From assembly GCA_041556555.1 (NCBI GenBank), contig JBFFIE010000021.1, positions 1-32,267 on the forward strand: a stretch of 32,267 nucleotides of DNA. Reading direction: 5' to 3'. Below the pieces are notes generated by a model that ran no database searches, had not been told where the DNA came from, and worked only from the letters and a program-made list of their open reading frames with translations. The translations under genes and the position numbers were made by a program. The number at the start of each line of letters is the position of its first letter. Positions within the stretch are counted from its first letter, which is position 1. This DNA comes from SZUA-592 sp041556555. GTDB lineage: Bacteria; Pseudomonadota; Gammaproteobacteria; Eutrophobiales; Eutrophobiaceae. This document shows, piece after piece, positions 22,906-30,961 of the stretch.

Positions 22906-25359
22906 TTAGAACGGCCGCCACCAGAGTATCAGCTTTGGCAACAGGGTAAGTGCTGCCAACAGGGCGATGGACATGGCCAGTGCCGTCAAGACACCAAAAT
23001 AAATTGTCGGTATGAAATTTGATAAAACCAGAATGGAAAACCCGATAATGATGGTAATAGCTGTATAAAAAACCGCGTTACCGATATTGGCATGGCAATA
23101 ATGCAGGGTTTTTGTGTAATCACCGATCCGGGCATACTCTTCCCTGAACCGGTATATATAATGAATGCTGTTGTCTACAGCGATCCCGATGGTAATGGCC
23201 GCGATGGTAATCGTCATCATATCCAGGGGTATTCCAAGAATACCCATCAACCCCAGGATGATCGCGGCAGCAAGAAGGTTGGGAATAATACCGATGACGG
23301 CCAGGGAAATTGATCGGAATAACAGCAGCAGCATCAGGGCAATGCCTGCCATAACCACACCCAGGGTTTCAATCTGTGAAGAGAATAGACTCTGTAACAT
23401 ATTATTGTAAAGGACCAGCAGCCCAGTAATCTGATATTCATCCTTTTCCAAACCAAGCCTATTAGTCAATCCCCTGTCAATCCGCTGCAATAATTCATTC
23501 CGGCGTAAATCCGGCAACGAGTCCTTGATCCGTATATTTATCCGGGCTTCGTTATCTGGAATGGAAATATAGGGATCAATCATGCTCTCCTTAAGTTCTT
23601 CAGGCATGCGTTTGTTAACGATGGCGAGTTCAAACGCATCGAACTCCCCCTTGTTTACATCTTCACCCACCTTGATCAGCGACGCCAGCGACAGGACCTT
23701 GCCGACAGCATCCTGGTTCGCCAGGTAATCATGAACCTTCTCAATCTTCTCGACTTTCTGGGGCGTAAACCAGTAATCTTCCTCATTACCTGTATCAAAA
23801 CTTTCAAAAATCAGATCAAACTCACTGTCTTCTTCAACCACAGGTTCATCTTCAGGAAACTTAATTAACACATCCAGTGGCGTCGTACCGCCCAGTTTTT
23901 CATCAATTAATTTCAGCCCCTGGTAGATCTCGGTTTCATCACTGAAAAAATTGATAAAACTGTTTTCAACTTCAAGCCGGCTAATACCATAAAGACTGAC
24001 CATGGCAAACACGATTGCAATACCAATGACCTTTTCACCATGGTGTTCGGTAATTTTTGCCAGCAGTGAAGTGAACTGGAATTTACGTTCAGTTGGCATA
24101 GTGTCCGTCTTTTGCATTAACACCAGCAGGCTGGGAAACAACAGGAACGAAGTTGCAAAGGTGACAGATAAGCCCATCGTCATCATCCAGCCAAAATCAA
24201 TGACCGGCTTAATGTCACTGACAACCAGTGACATGAATGCAAGAATGGTTGTCAACGCCGTATAGAGGCAGGGCCAGACCATTTTCCCTGTCATTTCAGA
24301 AACCAGCTCGCGCTGTGAGTGATCCACATGATCTTTCCGGAGCTGACGGTAACGAACCACGAGATGTATGTTCATCGCCATGGTGATGATGAGCATCAGG
24401 GAGATAAAGTTCGAGGAAATAACCGTGACCTGCCAACCGATAAGCCCCAACAAACCCATCATCAACAAGCCAGCATAGGTACAACTGACAAGAGGCAGTA
24501 TTACCCAGCGCTTACGCCTGAAAATGATGCTGAGCATAATCACCAGAAGTGCAAAGACACCAAAACCGAATACCACGAGATCATTCTTGATAAAAGTAAT
24601 CATGTCATCCGTGATCATCGGGACACCACCCAGGTGCAAGGTCCCATAATGCCGATAGGGTTCCATGATGTTTCTTACTTTCATTATGGTTTCGTGGTTT
24701 TGATCAGCGAGTTCCTTCTTCCTTGACTGATACTGTTCAAGTGTTTGCGCCAGTTCCTGCTCCTGGCCCGCTAACAGTTCTCCCTTCCTCTGTGCAAGCA
24801 GAAGTGAATTTCTGCGCTTTTGTAATTCCCTGAACTCGGGATGATCAACAAGATTGATTTGAAGTGCCGTGGTTTGCCCATCTGCACTGATGACCATCTC
24901 ACTGAATACCGGGCTGTCCATGAGCTCCTGTTTTGCTTTTTCACGGTCAACATCCGGACTCTCCAGAGTCCTGTAGTTCCTTGCCATTTCAGCAAGAGTA
25001 CCTTCAACCTGTTTCACCAATGGAACATCAATAATAGATACCACCGATGATACTGCGGCCAGTTCATTCAATTCATCACGCAGACTTTTAATCTGCCTGA
25101 GAGAATTATCAGAAAACAGATCCTCGTCCGGCGTAAACGTTACGAACAGAAATTCCCTGGCGCCATATCGGTCAATGAGATTTCGAAACATTCTCAGATC
25201 CTCATCATCTTCCAATAGCAGGGAATCCGCTGAGGCATCCAGCCTGAAATCCTTGATGTGATAGGCAAAGAAAACAAAGATGCACACCAATGCTGCCAGG
25301 ACAACCACCGGATTATCGATGACCAGTGCGTTGTAGATTTTTTTTATCTTATGAAACAT
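22906..25359 (-). CDS. RND-superfamily (MMPL/HpnN-like) exporter, probable lipid transporter
   Basis: Inner-membrane transporter of 817 residues built as two repeats. TM1 about 17-36, periplasmic loop 37-258, TM2-6 about 259-415, TM7 about 443-460, second loop 461-662, TM8-12 about 663-810. The GIAVDNSIHYIYRFREEY segment (725-742) is typical of predicted lipid exporters of the MMPL/COG1033 type, with a matching MAMNIHLVVRYRQL in repeat one (327-340). A coiled coil of about 50 residues (174-222) sits in the first loop and a very acidic stretch (502-530) in the second. It precedes mlaC on the same strand, which suggests the two cooperate. The substrate is unknown; lipid transport is inference from family and context. 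Confidence 0.87.
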   Translation of the reverse strand: MFHKIKKIYNALVIDNPVVVLAALVCIFVFFAYHIKDFRLDASADSLLLEDDEDLRMFRNLIDRYGAREFLFVTFTPDEDLFSDNSLRQIKSLRDELNELAAVSSVVSIIDVPLVKQVEGTLAEMARNYRTLESPDVDREKAKQELMDSPVFSEMVISADGQTTALQINLVDHPEFRELQKRRNSLLLAQRKGELLAGQEQELAQTLEQYQSRKKELADQNHETIMKVRNIMEPYRHYGTLHLGGVPMITDDMITFIKNDLVVFGFGVFALLVIMLSIIFRRKRWVILPLVSCTYAGLLMMGLLGLIGWQVTVISSNFISLMLIITMAMNIHLVVRYRQLRKDHVDHSQRELVSEMTGKMVWPCLYTALTTILAFMSLVVSDIKPVIDFGWMMTMGLSVTFATSFLLFPSLLVLMQKTDTMPTERKFQFTSLLAKITEHHGEKVIGIAIVFAMVSLYGISRLEVENSFINFFSDETEIYQGLKLIDEKLGGTTPLDVLIKFPEDEPVVEEDSEFDLIFESFDTGNEEDYWFTPQKVEKIEKVHDYLANQDAVGKVLSLASLIKVGEDVNKGEFDAFELAIVNKRMPEELKESMIDPYISIPDNEARINIRIKDSLPDLRRNELLQRIDRGLTNRLGLEKDEYQITGLLVLYNNMLQSLFSSQIETLGVVMAGIALMLLLLFRSISLAVIGIIPNLLAAAIILGLMGILGIPLDMMTITIAAITIGIAVDNSIHYIYRFREEYARIGDYTKTLHYCHANIGNAVFYTAITIIIGFSILVLSNFIPTIYFGVLTALAMSIALLAALTLLPKLILWWRPF

Positions 25360-25481
25360 TTCTTTTTATTTCCGGAAGAAGTCATGCCGTACTTTTCCGA
25401 TTAATCGTCTCTGTTTAGTCACCTTCGATCTTGTCGGGTCATATGTTACAATCCAGCTGAAATAACTTCAGTCGCAACGAT

Positions 25482-25898
25482 ATGATGAAAACAACCATAC
25501 TGCTATTGTCCATTTTATGCTTCAGCCATCTTGCCCTTGCACGATCGGCTGCGCCTGAAAATGCTGAATTGTACTTCATTAGCCCTGCTGACGGCGAAAC
25601 TGTGCAAAATCCCGTCACGATCCGATTTGGCCTCAGGAACATGGGAGTAGCGCCGGCCGGAACCGATATCGAAAACACAGGGCATCATCACCTGCTCATT
25701 GATACTGATCTGCCTGATCTTGATAAACCGGTGCCGTCAGATAAAAACCATATGCATTTTGGCAAGGGCCAGACAGAAACCTCAATCCATCTGGAACCCG
25801 GCAAACATACACTGCAACTGTTACTGGGCGATCATACCCATATACCCCATCAACCGCCGCTGATTTCTGAAAAAATTACGATTACTGTTAAACAGTAA
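25482..25898 (+). CDS. Secreted DUF4399 domain protein
   Basis: Small protein of 138 residues with a signal peptide (about 1-20, cleavage near ALA-RSA) and one DUF4399 domain: AELYFISPADGETVQNPVTIRFGLRNMGVAPAG, GHHHLLIDTDLPDLDKPVP, NHMHFGKGQTE and LEPGKHTLQLLLGDHTHIPH. The many histidines suggest metal or copper binding, but the function is not established. Database entries sometimes name such proteins RodA, which is unsupported. Two consecutive ATGs (MM) and no clear Shine-Dalgarno. It is divergent from the exporter (122-nt gap) and convergent with purN. Confidence 0.85.
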   Translation: MMKTTILLLSILCFSHLALARSAAPENAELYFISPADGETVQNPVTIRFGLRNMGVAPAGTDIENTGHHHLLIDTDLPDLDKPVPSDKNHMHFGKGQTETSIHLEPGKHTLQLLLGDHTHIPHQPPLISEKITITVKQ

Positions 25899-25900
25899 TC
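25870..25900 (-). terminator. Probable intrinsic terminator of pdxB-purN
   Basis: A perfect 10-bp inverted repeat (25880-25889 and 25891-25900, arms GATTACTGTT / AACAGTAATC) lies 26 nt past the purN stop. Read on the minus strand it is followed within a few bases by six Ts (25870-25875). The stem is AT-rich, so strength is uncertain. It overlaps the last codons of the DUF4399 gene on the other strand, where no T-run follows. Confidence 0.5.
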
Positions 25901-25926
25901 AGTATTTACGCAACTGCTTGTAACAG

Positions 25927-26538
25927 TCACGCATCAAGATTAATCTTACCGGCGATAATATCCTGTAACGCCTTCACATAAAGCTGGTGTTCCTGCTCCA
26001 GTACCCTGGCTGCGAGGGTTTCCGGTGTATCTGTATCTTTCACCTTGACTTCAGTCTGTGCCAGTATCCGGCCTTCATCGTAGTTTTCATTGACCTGGTG
26101 GACCGTTGCCCCGGTCAATGGTTCTCCAGCAGCAAGAACTGCTTCATGGACCTTGATCCCAAACATCCCGGCCCCACCATAGGCAGGTAATAATGATGGA
26201 TGAATGTTAATGATGCGATTATGAAAAACCTTCAGGGTATTTGGCCCAATCTTTTTCATGTAGCCTGCAAGTACCAGCAACTCAACACCATATTCTGTCA
26301 GGGTCCCCGCAATTTCCTTATCCAGTTGATTCGGGTCCGGATGAGTGGAAGGGCTGAGATAAACTCCCGGGATATGATTTGCACTCGCTATTTGCAGCGC
26401 CCCGGAATCGCGGTTATTACTGATCACAACCACCGGCACAGCATTCAGTGTGCCGTCCTTGCATGCAGACAGGATACTCTGCAGATTACTGCCTCTACCG
26501 GAGGCCATGAAACCAAGCTTTAAGGGTTCCTTTCGCAT
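25927..26538 (-). CDS. purN: PurN, phosphoribosylglycinamide formyltransferase
   Basis: Uses 10-formyl-THF to formylate GAR in purine synthesis. SGRGSN at 13-18 binds the phosphate; catalytic residues are Asn111 and His113 in INIHPSLLP and Asp154 in NYDEGRI. 203 residues. After HPSLLP it has AYGGAGMFGIKVHEAVLAAGE instead of the shorter PGLHTH-type loop of E. coli PurN, so it belongs to a different subtype. It starts inside the pdxB stop (TGATG), an unusual pairing since purN often follows purM. Confidence 0.93.
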   Translation of the reverse strand: MRKEPLKLGFMASGRGSNLQSILSACKDGTLNAVPVVVISNNRDSGALQIASANHIPGVYLSPSTHPDPNQLDKEIAGTLTEYGVELLVLAGYMKKIGPNTLKVFHNRIINIHPSLLPAYGGAGMFGIKVHEAVLAAGEPLTGATVHQVNENYDEGRILAQTEVKVKDTDTPETLAARVLEQEHQLYVKALQDIIAGKINLDA

Positions 26539-27686
26539 CAGAGTGCTAACACGCGGAAACCGAGTTTCCCGAGTTTAGTGATCAATCCGGTTCTGCCTTT
26601 ATCAACGGAAACCTCTGTACTACCAAATTCCCTGCGTGCAGGATAGTTTTTTCTTAATTCATCGAAATAAAATTCGCGCTGGTCGACATCCAGTTCAATC
26701 ATCCTTCTTAACGCAGCCGCATCACTTCTTACGTCATAATGTCCCAGCACGGCATACTGCAGGGCTTCTTCATCAGTGACGTCGGCATCGATGCGGATAT
26801 TATGCAGGCCGGCATCCATGATCCGGAAGACCGGGTGCCAGTGCTTCTCGAGTGAAAAATGATCACATAAGCCTTCATATACCATTCTGGTCGCCCTGAT
26901 CTTGCCGTCCAGGCTGTAGCCGGCAATGTGTGGTGTGCCGATAGCTGTTACAGCAAGCAGGTGTTGGTCGATCGCCGGCTCGTTCTCCCAGACATCCAGG
27001 ACCACCGATGCATCTGGACTCCTGGCAAGGAAGTCCTGCAGATCCTGTTCGTTTACCACACCACCGCGGGCAGTATTGATTATGATGGCATCGGTCTTGA
27101 TGGCCGAAAATAGAGTTTTATCCAGCAGATTCCGGGTTGGATAAGGCCCCGTCTTGGTCAAGGGCACATGCAATGTCAGCACGTCCGCCTGGTACAGGGC
27201 TTCAAGTTCCCGATAGCATTCATCGCCGGTTTTATCCTTCAACGGCGGATCATTGATCAGACATTGGACGCCCAGAACCTCCAGTGACTCAAGTAACCTG
27301 GAACCCACCTGTCCGCAACCGATGATACCAACCGTCTGATCACTCAGCCTGATATCCTGCTGCGATGCCAGTGCAAAGAGACTGCTCAAGACATACTCAA
27401 CTACAGACTGGGCATTGCTGCCGACGGCGGCGGTAAAACCGATGCCGGCCTGTTCCAGAAATTCCCTGTCGACATGGTCAATACCGCTGGTGGCGGTCCC
27501 AACAAAGCGAACCTTGCTGCCCTGTAAAAGCCGAGCGTCCACCCTGGTGACTGATCGGACCAACAGGACATCGGCATCGGCAAGCTGTGCCGGTCCGATG
27601 TCACGACCCTGATACAGGGTGACGTCCCCATAACGGGAAAATGCCTCGGCAACCAACGGGATTTGTGAATCGGCAACAATCTTCAT
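26538..27686 (-). CDS. pdxB: PdxB, erythronate-4-phosphate dehydrogenase
   Basis: NAD-dependent D-2-hydroxyacid dehydrogenase of the DXP-dependent PLP pathway. The N-terminal MKIVADSQIPLVAEAF and LLVRSVTRVD segments are diagnostic; the Rossmann motif GCGQVG is at 123-128 and catalytic His/Arg regions (NTARGGVVNE, GTPHIAGYS) follow. The C-terminal dimerisation domain (about 290-382) is present, giving 382 residues. No clear Shine-Dalgarno; two palindromes lie in the 76-nt leader. Confidence 0.95.
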   Translation of the reverse strand: MKIVADSQIPLVAEAFSRYGDVTLYQGRDIGPAQLADADVLLVRSVTRVDARLLQGSKVRFVGTATSGIDHVDREFLEQAGIGFTAAVGSNAQSVVEYVLSSLFALASQQDIRLSDQTVGIIGCGQVGSRLLESLEVLGVQCLINDPPLKDKTGDECYRELEALYQADVLTLHVPLTKTGPYPTRNLLDKTLFSAIKTDAIIINTARGGVVNEQDLQDFLARSPDASVVLDVWENEPAIDQHLLAVTAIGTPHIAGYSLDGKIRATRMVYEGLCDHFSLEKHWHPVFRIMDAGLHNIRIDADVTDEEALQYAVLGHYDVRSDAAALRRMIELDVDQREFYFDELRKNYPARREFGSTEVSVDKGRTGLITKLGKLGFRVLAL

Positions 27687-27701
27687 GTTAAGGCATCAGC
27701 A

Positions 27702-27713
27702 CGGTATATACCG
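27702..27713. repeat. 12-bp perfect palindrome before pdxB
   Basis: CGGTATATACCG, 16-27 nt upstream of the pdxB ATG. It could be an operator half of a dimeric regulator or a short hairpin near the ribosome site. Confidence 0.5.
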
Positions 27714-27725
27714 AACCACAGGCGA

Positions 27726-27739
27726 ACTGAGCACTCAGT
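27726..27739. repeat. Inverted repeat in the secF-pdxB gap
   Basis: ACTGAG, two bases, CTCAGT; 12 nt from the neighbouring palindrome and 24 nt past the secF stop. No T-run follows, so it does not look like a secF terminator. Confidence 0.4.
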
Positions 27740-27762
27740 CCCGGCCTTGTGCAGCAATAAAT

Positions 27763-28698
27763 TTATGGTAGTTCGTCGAGCTGGGACCCTTCCTTTTCGA
27801 CTGGCAACAGATCCTGACGACTGACGCCCAGGGCCAGGGTAACGGGGCTGGCGATAAACACGGATGAATAGGTACCAATCAATACACCGATAATCAGTGC
27901 AGTCGAAAAGCCGTGAATGATCTCACCACCAAAGACAAACAGTGCGACTAACACCAGCAGGGTAGTCAGTCCGGTAACGATGGTACGGCTCAGGGTCTGG
28001 TTGATTGAGGCATTCATGACCTCGATGGGAGTGGCCTTGCGCATCTGGTGAAAGTTTTCCCGAATACGGTCAAACACCACAATGGTGTCATTCAGCGAGT
28101 AACCGATAACTGCCAATATGGCAGCCAGCACGGTCAAATCAAAATTCATCTGGGTTATCGAGAAGAAACCGATGGTAATCACCACATCATGGATCAGGGC
28201 GGCGATGGCACCCAGGGAGAAGCGGGTCTGGAAACGAATCGCAACGTAGATAAGGATGCCCAGGAGCGCCCAGATCATGGCGAGGCCGCCATCTTCCCGC
28301 AATTCCTCACCGACCTGCGGGCCGACAAATTCTACCCGGCGCATCTGAACTGCATCACCACTAGTACCTAACAGCTGTATCAACTTGCTGCTGATGTCGG
28401 CAGTATTCATGCCTTGCTGCGGCGGTATCCTGATCAGGACATCAGTTGACGTCCCGAAATACTGCACGACGGCATCCCTGAAGTCCGTATCCAGTAGGGA
28501 CTTGCGGACCTTGTCCAGATCCACGCCATTCTCATAAGACAATTCAACAATAGTACCGCCGGTAAAATCAATTCCGAAGTTCAGTCCATTAACGACAAAC
28601 GAGATAATCGCAATCACTATGAAGACAATAGAAATAAGCGCGGCCGGCTTGCGCACGCCCATGAAATCAAAATTGGTTTGCTTGGCTATCAGTTTCAT
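27763..28698 (-). CDS. secF: SecF, Sec translocase accessory membrane protein
   Basis: Works with SecD to pull exported proteins across the inner membrane using the proton gradient. Six membrane helices; FGIDFTGGTIVELSY in the first periplasmic region and the conserved GYSLNDTIVVFDRIRENF segment with the functionally important Asp are present. 311 residues, normal. It lies nine bases after secD, so the two are surely co-translated. Confidence 0.96.
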   Translation of the reverse strand: MKLIAKQTNFDFMGVRKPAALISIVFIVIAIISFVVNGLNFGIDFTGGTIVELSYENGVDLDKVRKSLLDTDFRDAVVQYFGTSTDVLIRIPPQQGMNTADISSKLIQLLGTSGDAVQMRRVEFVGPQVGEELREDGGLAMIWALLGILIYVAIRFQTRFSLGAIAALIHDVVITIGFFSITQMNFDLTVLAAILAVIGYSLNDTIVVFDRIRENFHQMRKATPIEVMNASINQTLSRTIVTGLTTLLVLVALFVFGGEIIHGFSTALIIGVLIGTYSSVFIASPVTLALGVSRQDLLPVEKEGSQLDELP

Positions 28699-28707
28699 TT
28701 CAATTCA

Positions 28708-30570
28708 CTAGATCATCAGTTTCTGAATTTTCTTGCCACCATAAATGGCGTTGACAACGGCACGGCTGACCATGATGGCTGTAAACATCGAACAGATAAT
28801 GCCGAGTGAGAGGGTCACGGCAAACCCCTTGATGGGCCCGGTACCAAAACCGAACAATACAAGTGCCGCTATCAGGGTAGTGATGTTGGCGTCGGCGATG
28901 GTTGAAAAGGCCTTTTCATAACCGGCATGGATACTGGCATGCGGCGAGTTGCCGTTTCGTATTTCCTCTCGGATACGCTCAAAGATCAGGACGTTGGCAT
29001 CAACCGCCATACCGACGGTCAACACGATACCGGCAATACCCGGCAGGGTCAGCGTAGCCTGCAACATCGACATCAGGGCGACCAGTAACACTACATTCAG
29101 CGCCAGTGCCAGGTTGGCAATCATTCCAAACAACCTGTAATAGACCGCCATGAAGATCAGGACGAGGACGAAGCCAATGATCACAGACTTGTAGCCCTGT
29201 TCGATGTTGTCCTTGCCCAGACTGGGGCCGACCGTACGTTCCTCAATGATCTCGATCGGCGCCGCCAGGGCCCCAGCCCTTAACAGCAGCGCCAGGTTGC
29301 GGGCCTCCTGAGTGGATTCCAGGCCGGTAATGCGGAAACGTTTGCCCAGTTGTGACTGGATGGTCGCGGCGTTAATGACCTCTTCCGTGGTAATTTTCCT
29401 TTTCACCAGCTCACCGTTTTCTTCAACGGTTTCCGTCTTGGTCTCTATGAACACGGTCGCCATGCGCTTGCCAACTTCATCGCCGGTGATGCGGCTGAAG
29501 ATGAGACCGCCTTTGCCGTCGAGTGTGATATTGACCTGTGGCCCTCCGGTATCAGGGTCGATTCCGGAAGCGGCATCGATGATGTGATCACCCGTTAACA
29601 TGACCCGCTTCTTGAGCAGGATCGGATTGCCGTTACGCTCAGAGTAGAGTTTTGAACCGGCCGGGACCCGCCCTTGTACGGCATCCTGTACCGAGTGTTC
29701 GTCATCGACCATCCGGAATTCCAGGGTAGCGGTCGCGCCGAGTATCTCCTTGGCCCGGGCGGTGTCCTGCACACCCGGTAACTCAACCACCACGCGGCGA
29801 TCTCCCTGTTGCTGGATCACCGGTTCAGCAACACCGAGTTCATTAACCCGCTTACGCAGGGTGGTGATGTTCTGTTGCAGGGCATTCTTGCGGGTTTCAA
29901 TAACCGCGTCTTCAGACATCCGGAGAATGATGCGGTATTCCCCTTCGATTGAATCATCGACCTCGATATCGACATCACGGAAATTCTCGTCAATCAGGAT
30001 TTCACCGGGGTCCAGCTGGGCTGCATCCTGGAACCGGATCAGCACCCCACCTTGATCACGGCGGCCAATGGTCTTGTAACGGATCTTGTTCTCACGCAGC
30101 AAGGACCGCAGCTCGGAGACATAGCTCTCTTCGGCTTTGCGGATGGCGGCCTCCATGTCCACCTCCATCAGAAAATGAACACCGCCACGAAGGTCCAGAC
30201 CCAGAAACATGGGTGATGCACCGAGACCGGCCAGCCAGCCGGGCGTCGAGGGTGCCAGGTTCAGTGCCACAATGTAGTCCCGGCCCAGGGTTTTCTTGAT
30301 CACATCCTGTGCTCTCAGCTGTTTCTCCTCGTCGTCAAACCGGATCAACAGACTGTTTTCCTGTATCTCCATGCGCTTCGATTCAATGCCGGCCTCTTCA
30401 AGCGCAATCTCGGCCTGCAACTCGGCAGTTTGCTGGGTGATATCAAGGCCGCGCGCGGAAGAGATCTGTAAGGCGGGATCGCTACCATAAAGATTTGGCA
30501 ACGCATAAACAACACCTACCAGTATAATGATCAGGATAAGTACGTATTTCCAGCTCGGGTAACGATTCAT
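28708..30570 (-). CDS. secD: SecD, Sec translocase accessory membrane protein
   Basis: Large partner of SecF. N-terminal membrane helix about 7-26, long periplasmic domains P1 with LGLDLRGGVHFLMEVD (about 122-137) and the ELPGVQDTARAKEILGATATLEFRMVD block, and a C-terminal bundle with GMAVDANVLIFERIREE carrying the conserved proton-relay Asp. 620 residues, close to the E. coli length. Start ATG, 31 nt after yajC. Confidence 0.96.
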   Translation of the reverse strand: MNRYPSWKYVLILIIILVGVVYALPNLYGSDPALQISSARGLDITQQTAELQAEIALEEAGIESKRMEIQENSLLIRFDDEEKQLRAQDVIKKTLGRDYIVALNLAPSTPGWLAGLGASPMFLGLDLRGGVHFLMEVDMEAAIRKAEESYVSELRSLLRENKIRYKTIGRRDQGGVLIRFQDAAQLDPGEILIDENFRDVDIEVDDSIEGEYRIILRMSEDAVIETRKNALQQNITTLRKRVNELGVAEPVIQQQGDRRVVVELPGVQDTARAKEILGATATLEFRMVDDEHSVQDAVQGRVPAGSKLYSERNGNPILLKKRVMLTGDHIIDAASGIDPDTGGPQVNITLDGKGGLIFSRITGDEVGKRMATVFIETKTETVEENGELVKRKITTEEVINAATIQSQLGKRFRITGLESTQEARNLALLLRAGALAAPIEIIEERTVGPSLGKDNIEQGYKSVIIGFVLVLIFMAVYYRLFGMIANLALALNVVLLVALMSMLQATLTLPGIAGIVLTVGMAVDANVLIFERIREEIRNGNSPHASIHAGYEKAFSTIADANITTLIAALVLFGFGTGPIKGFAVTLSLGIICSMFTAIMVSRAVVNAIYGGKKIQKLMI

Positions 30571-30601
30571 AGTAATACGGTATTCTTGTTATTCAGATTT
30601 A

Positions 30602-30931
30602 TCAGAGTGACTTGATGGTGCCCTTGGGCAGGATGGCCGAGACGGCATGTTTCTGGACCTTGACTTCAATCTCGGGTGCTATCTCAACATGGATAAAGCT
30701 CTCACCGATTTTTGTAATCTTTCCTGCCACCCCGCCGCTAATGACTATCTCATCGCCTTTACTCAATGCCTCAACCATTTGCTTGTGTTCCTTCGCCTGC
30801 TTCATTTGCGGCCGGATCAGGAACAGGTAAAACACGACGAAGATCAGGATCAGCGGTAATAGGCCCATGAACCCGCCACCGGCAGGTGGGGCATCCTGGG
30901 CCCAGGCATTATTGATTAAAAACTCTAGCAT
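30602..30931 (-). CDS. yajC: YajC, Sec translocase accessory protein
   Basis: Small single-helix membrane protein (TM about 21-40) of the SecDF-YajC complex. IRPQMKQAKEHKQMVEALSKGDEIVISGGVAGKI is characteristic. The start is taken as ATG at 30929-30931, preceded by AAGGTGA (30936-30942) five bases upstream, giving 109 residues like E. coli YajC (110). An upstream in-frame TTG at 30952 would add seven residues but lacks a ribosome site. Confidence 0.94.
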   Translation of the reverse strand: MLEFLINNAWAQDAPPAGGGFMGLLPLILIFVVFYLFLIRPQMKQAKEHKQMVEALSKGDEIVISGGVAGKITKIGESFIHVEIAPEIEVKVQKHAVSAILPKGTIKSL

Positions 30932-30961
30932 GGAATCACCTTGGTCATTCAAAGCGCGCTA

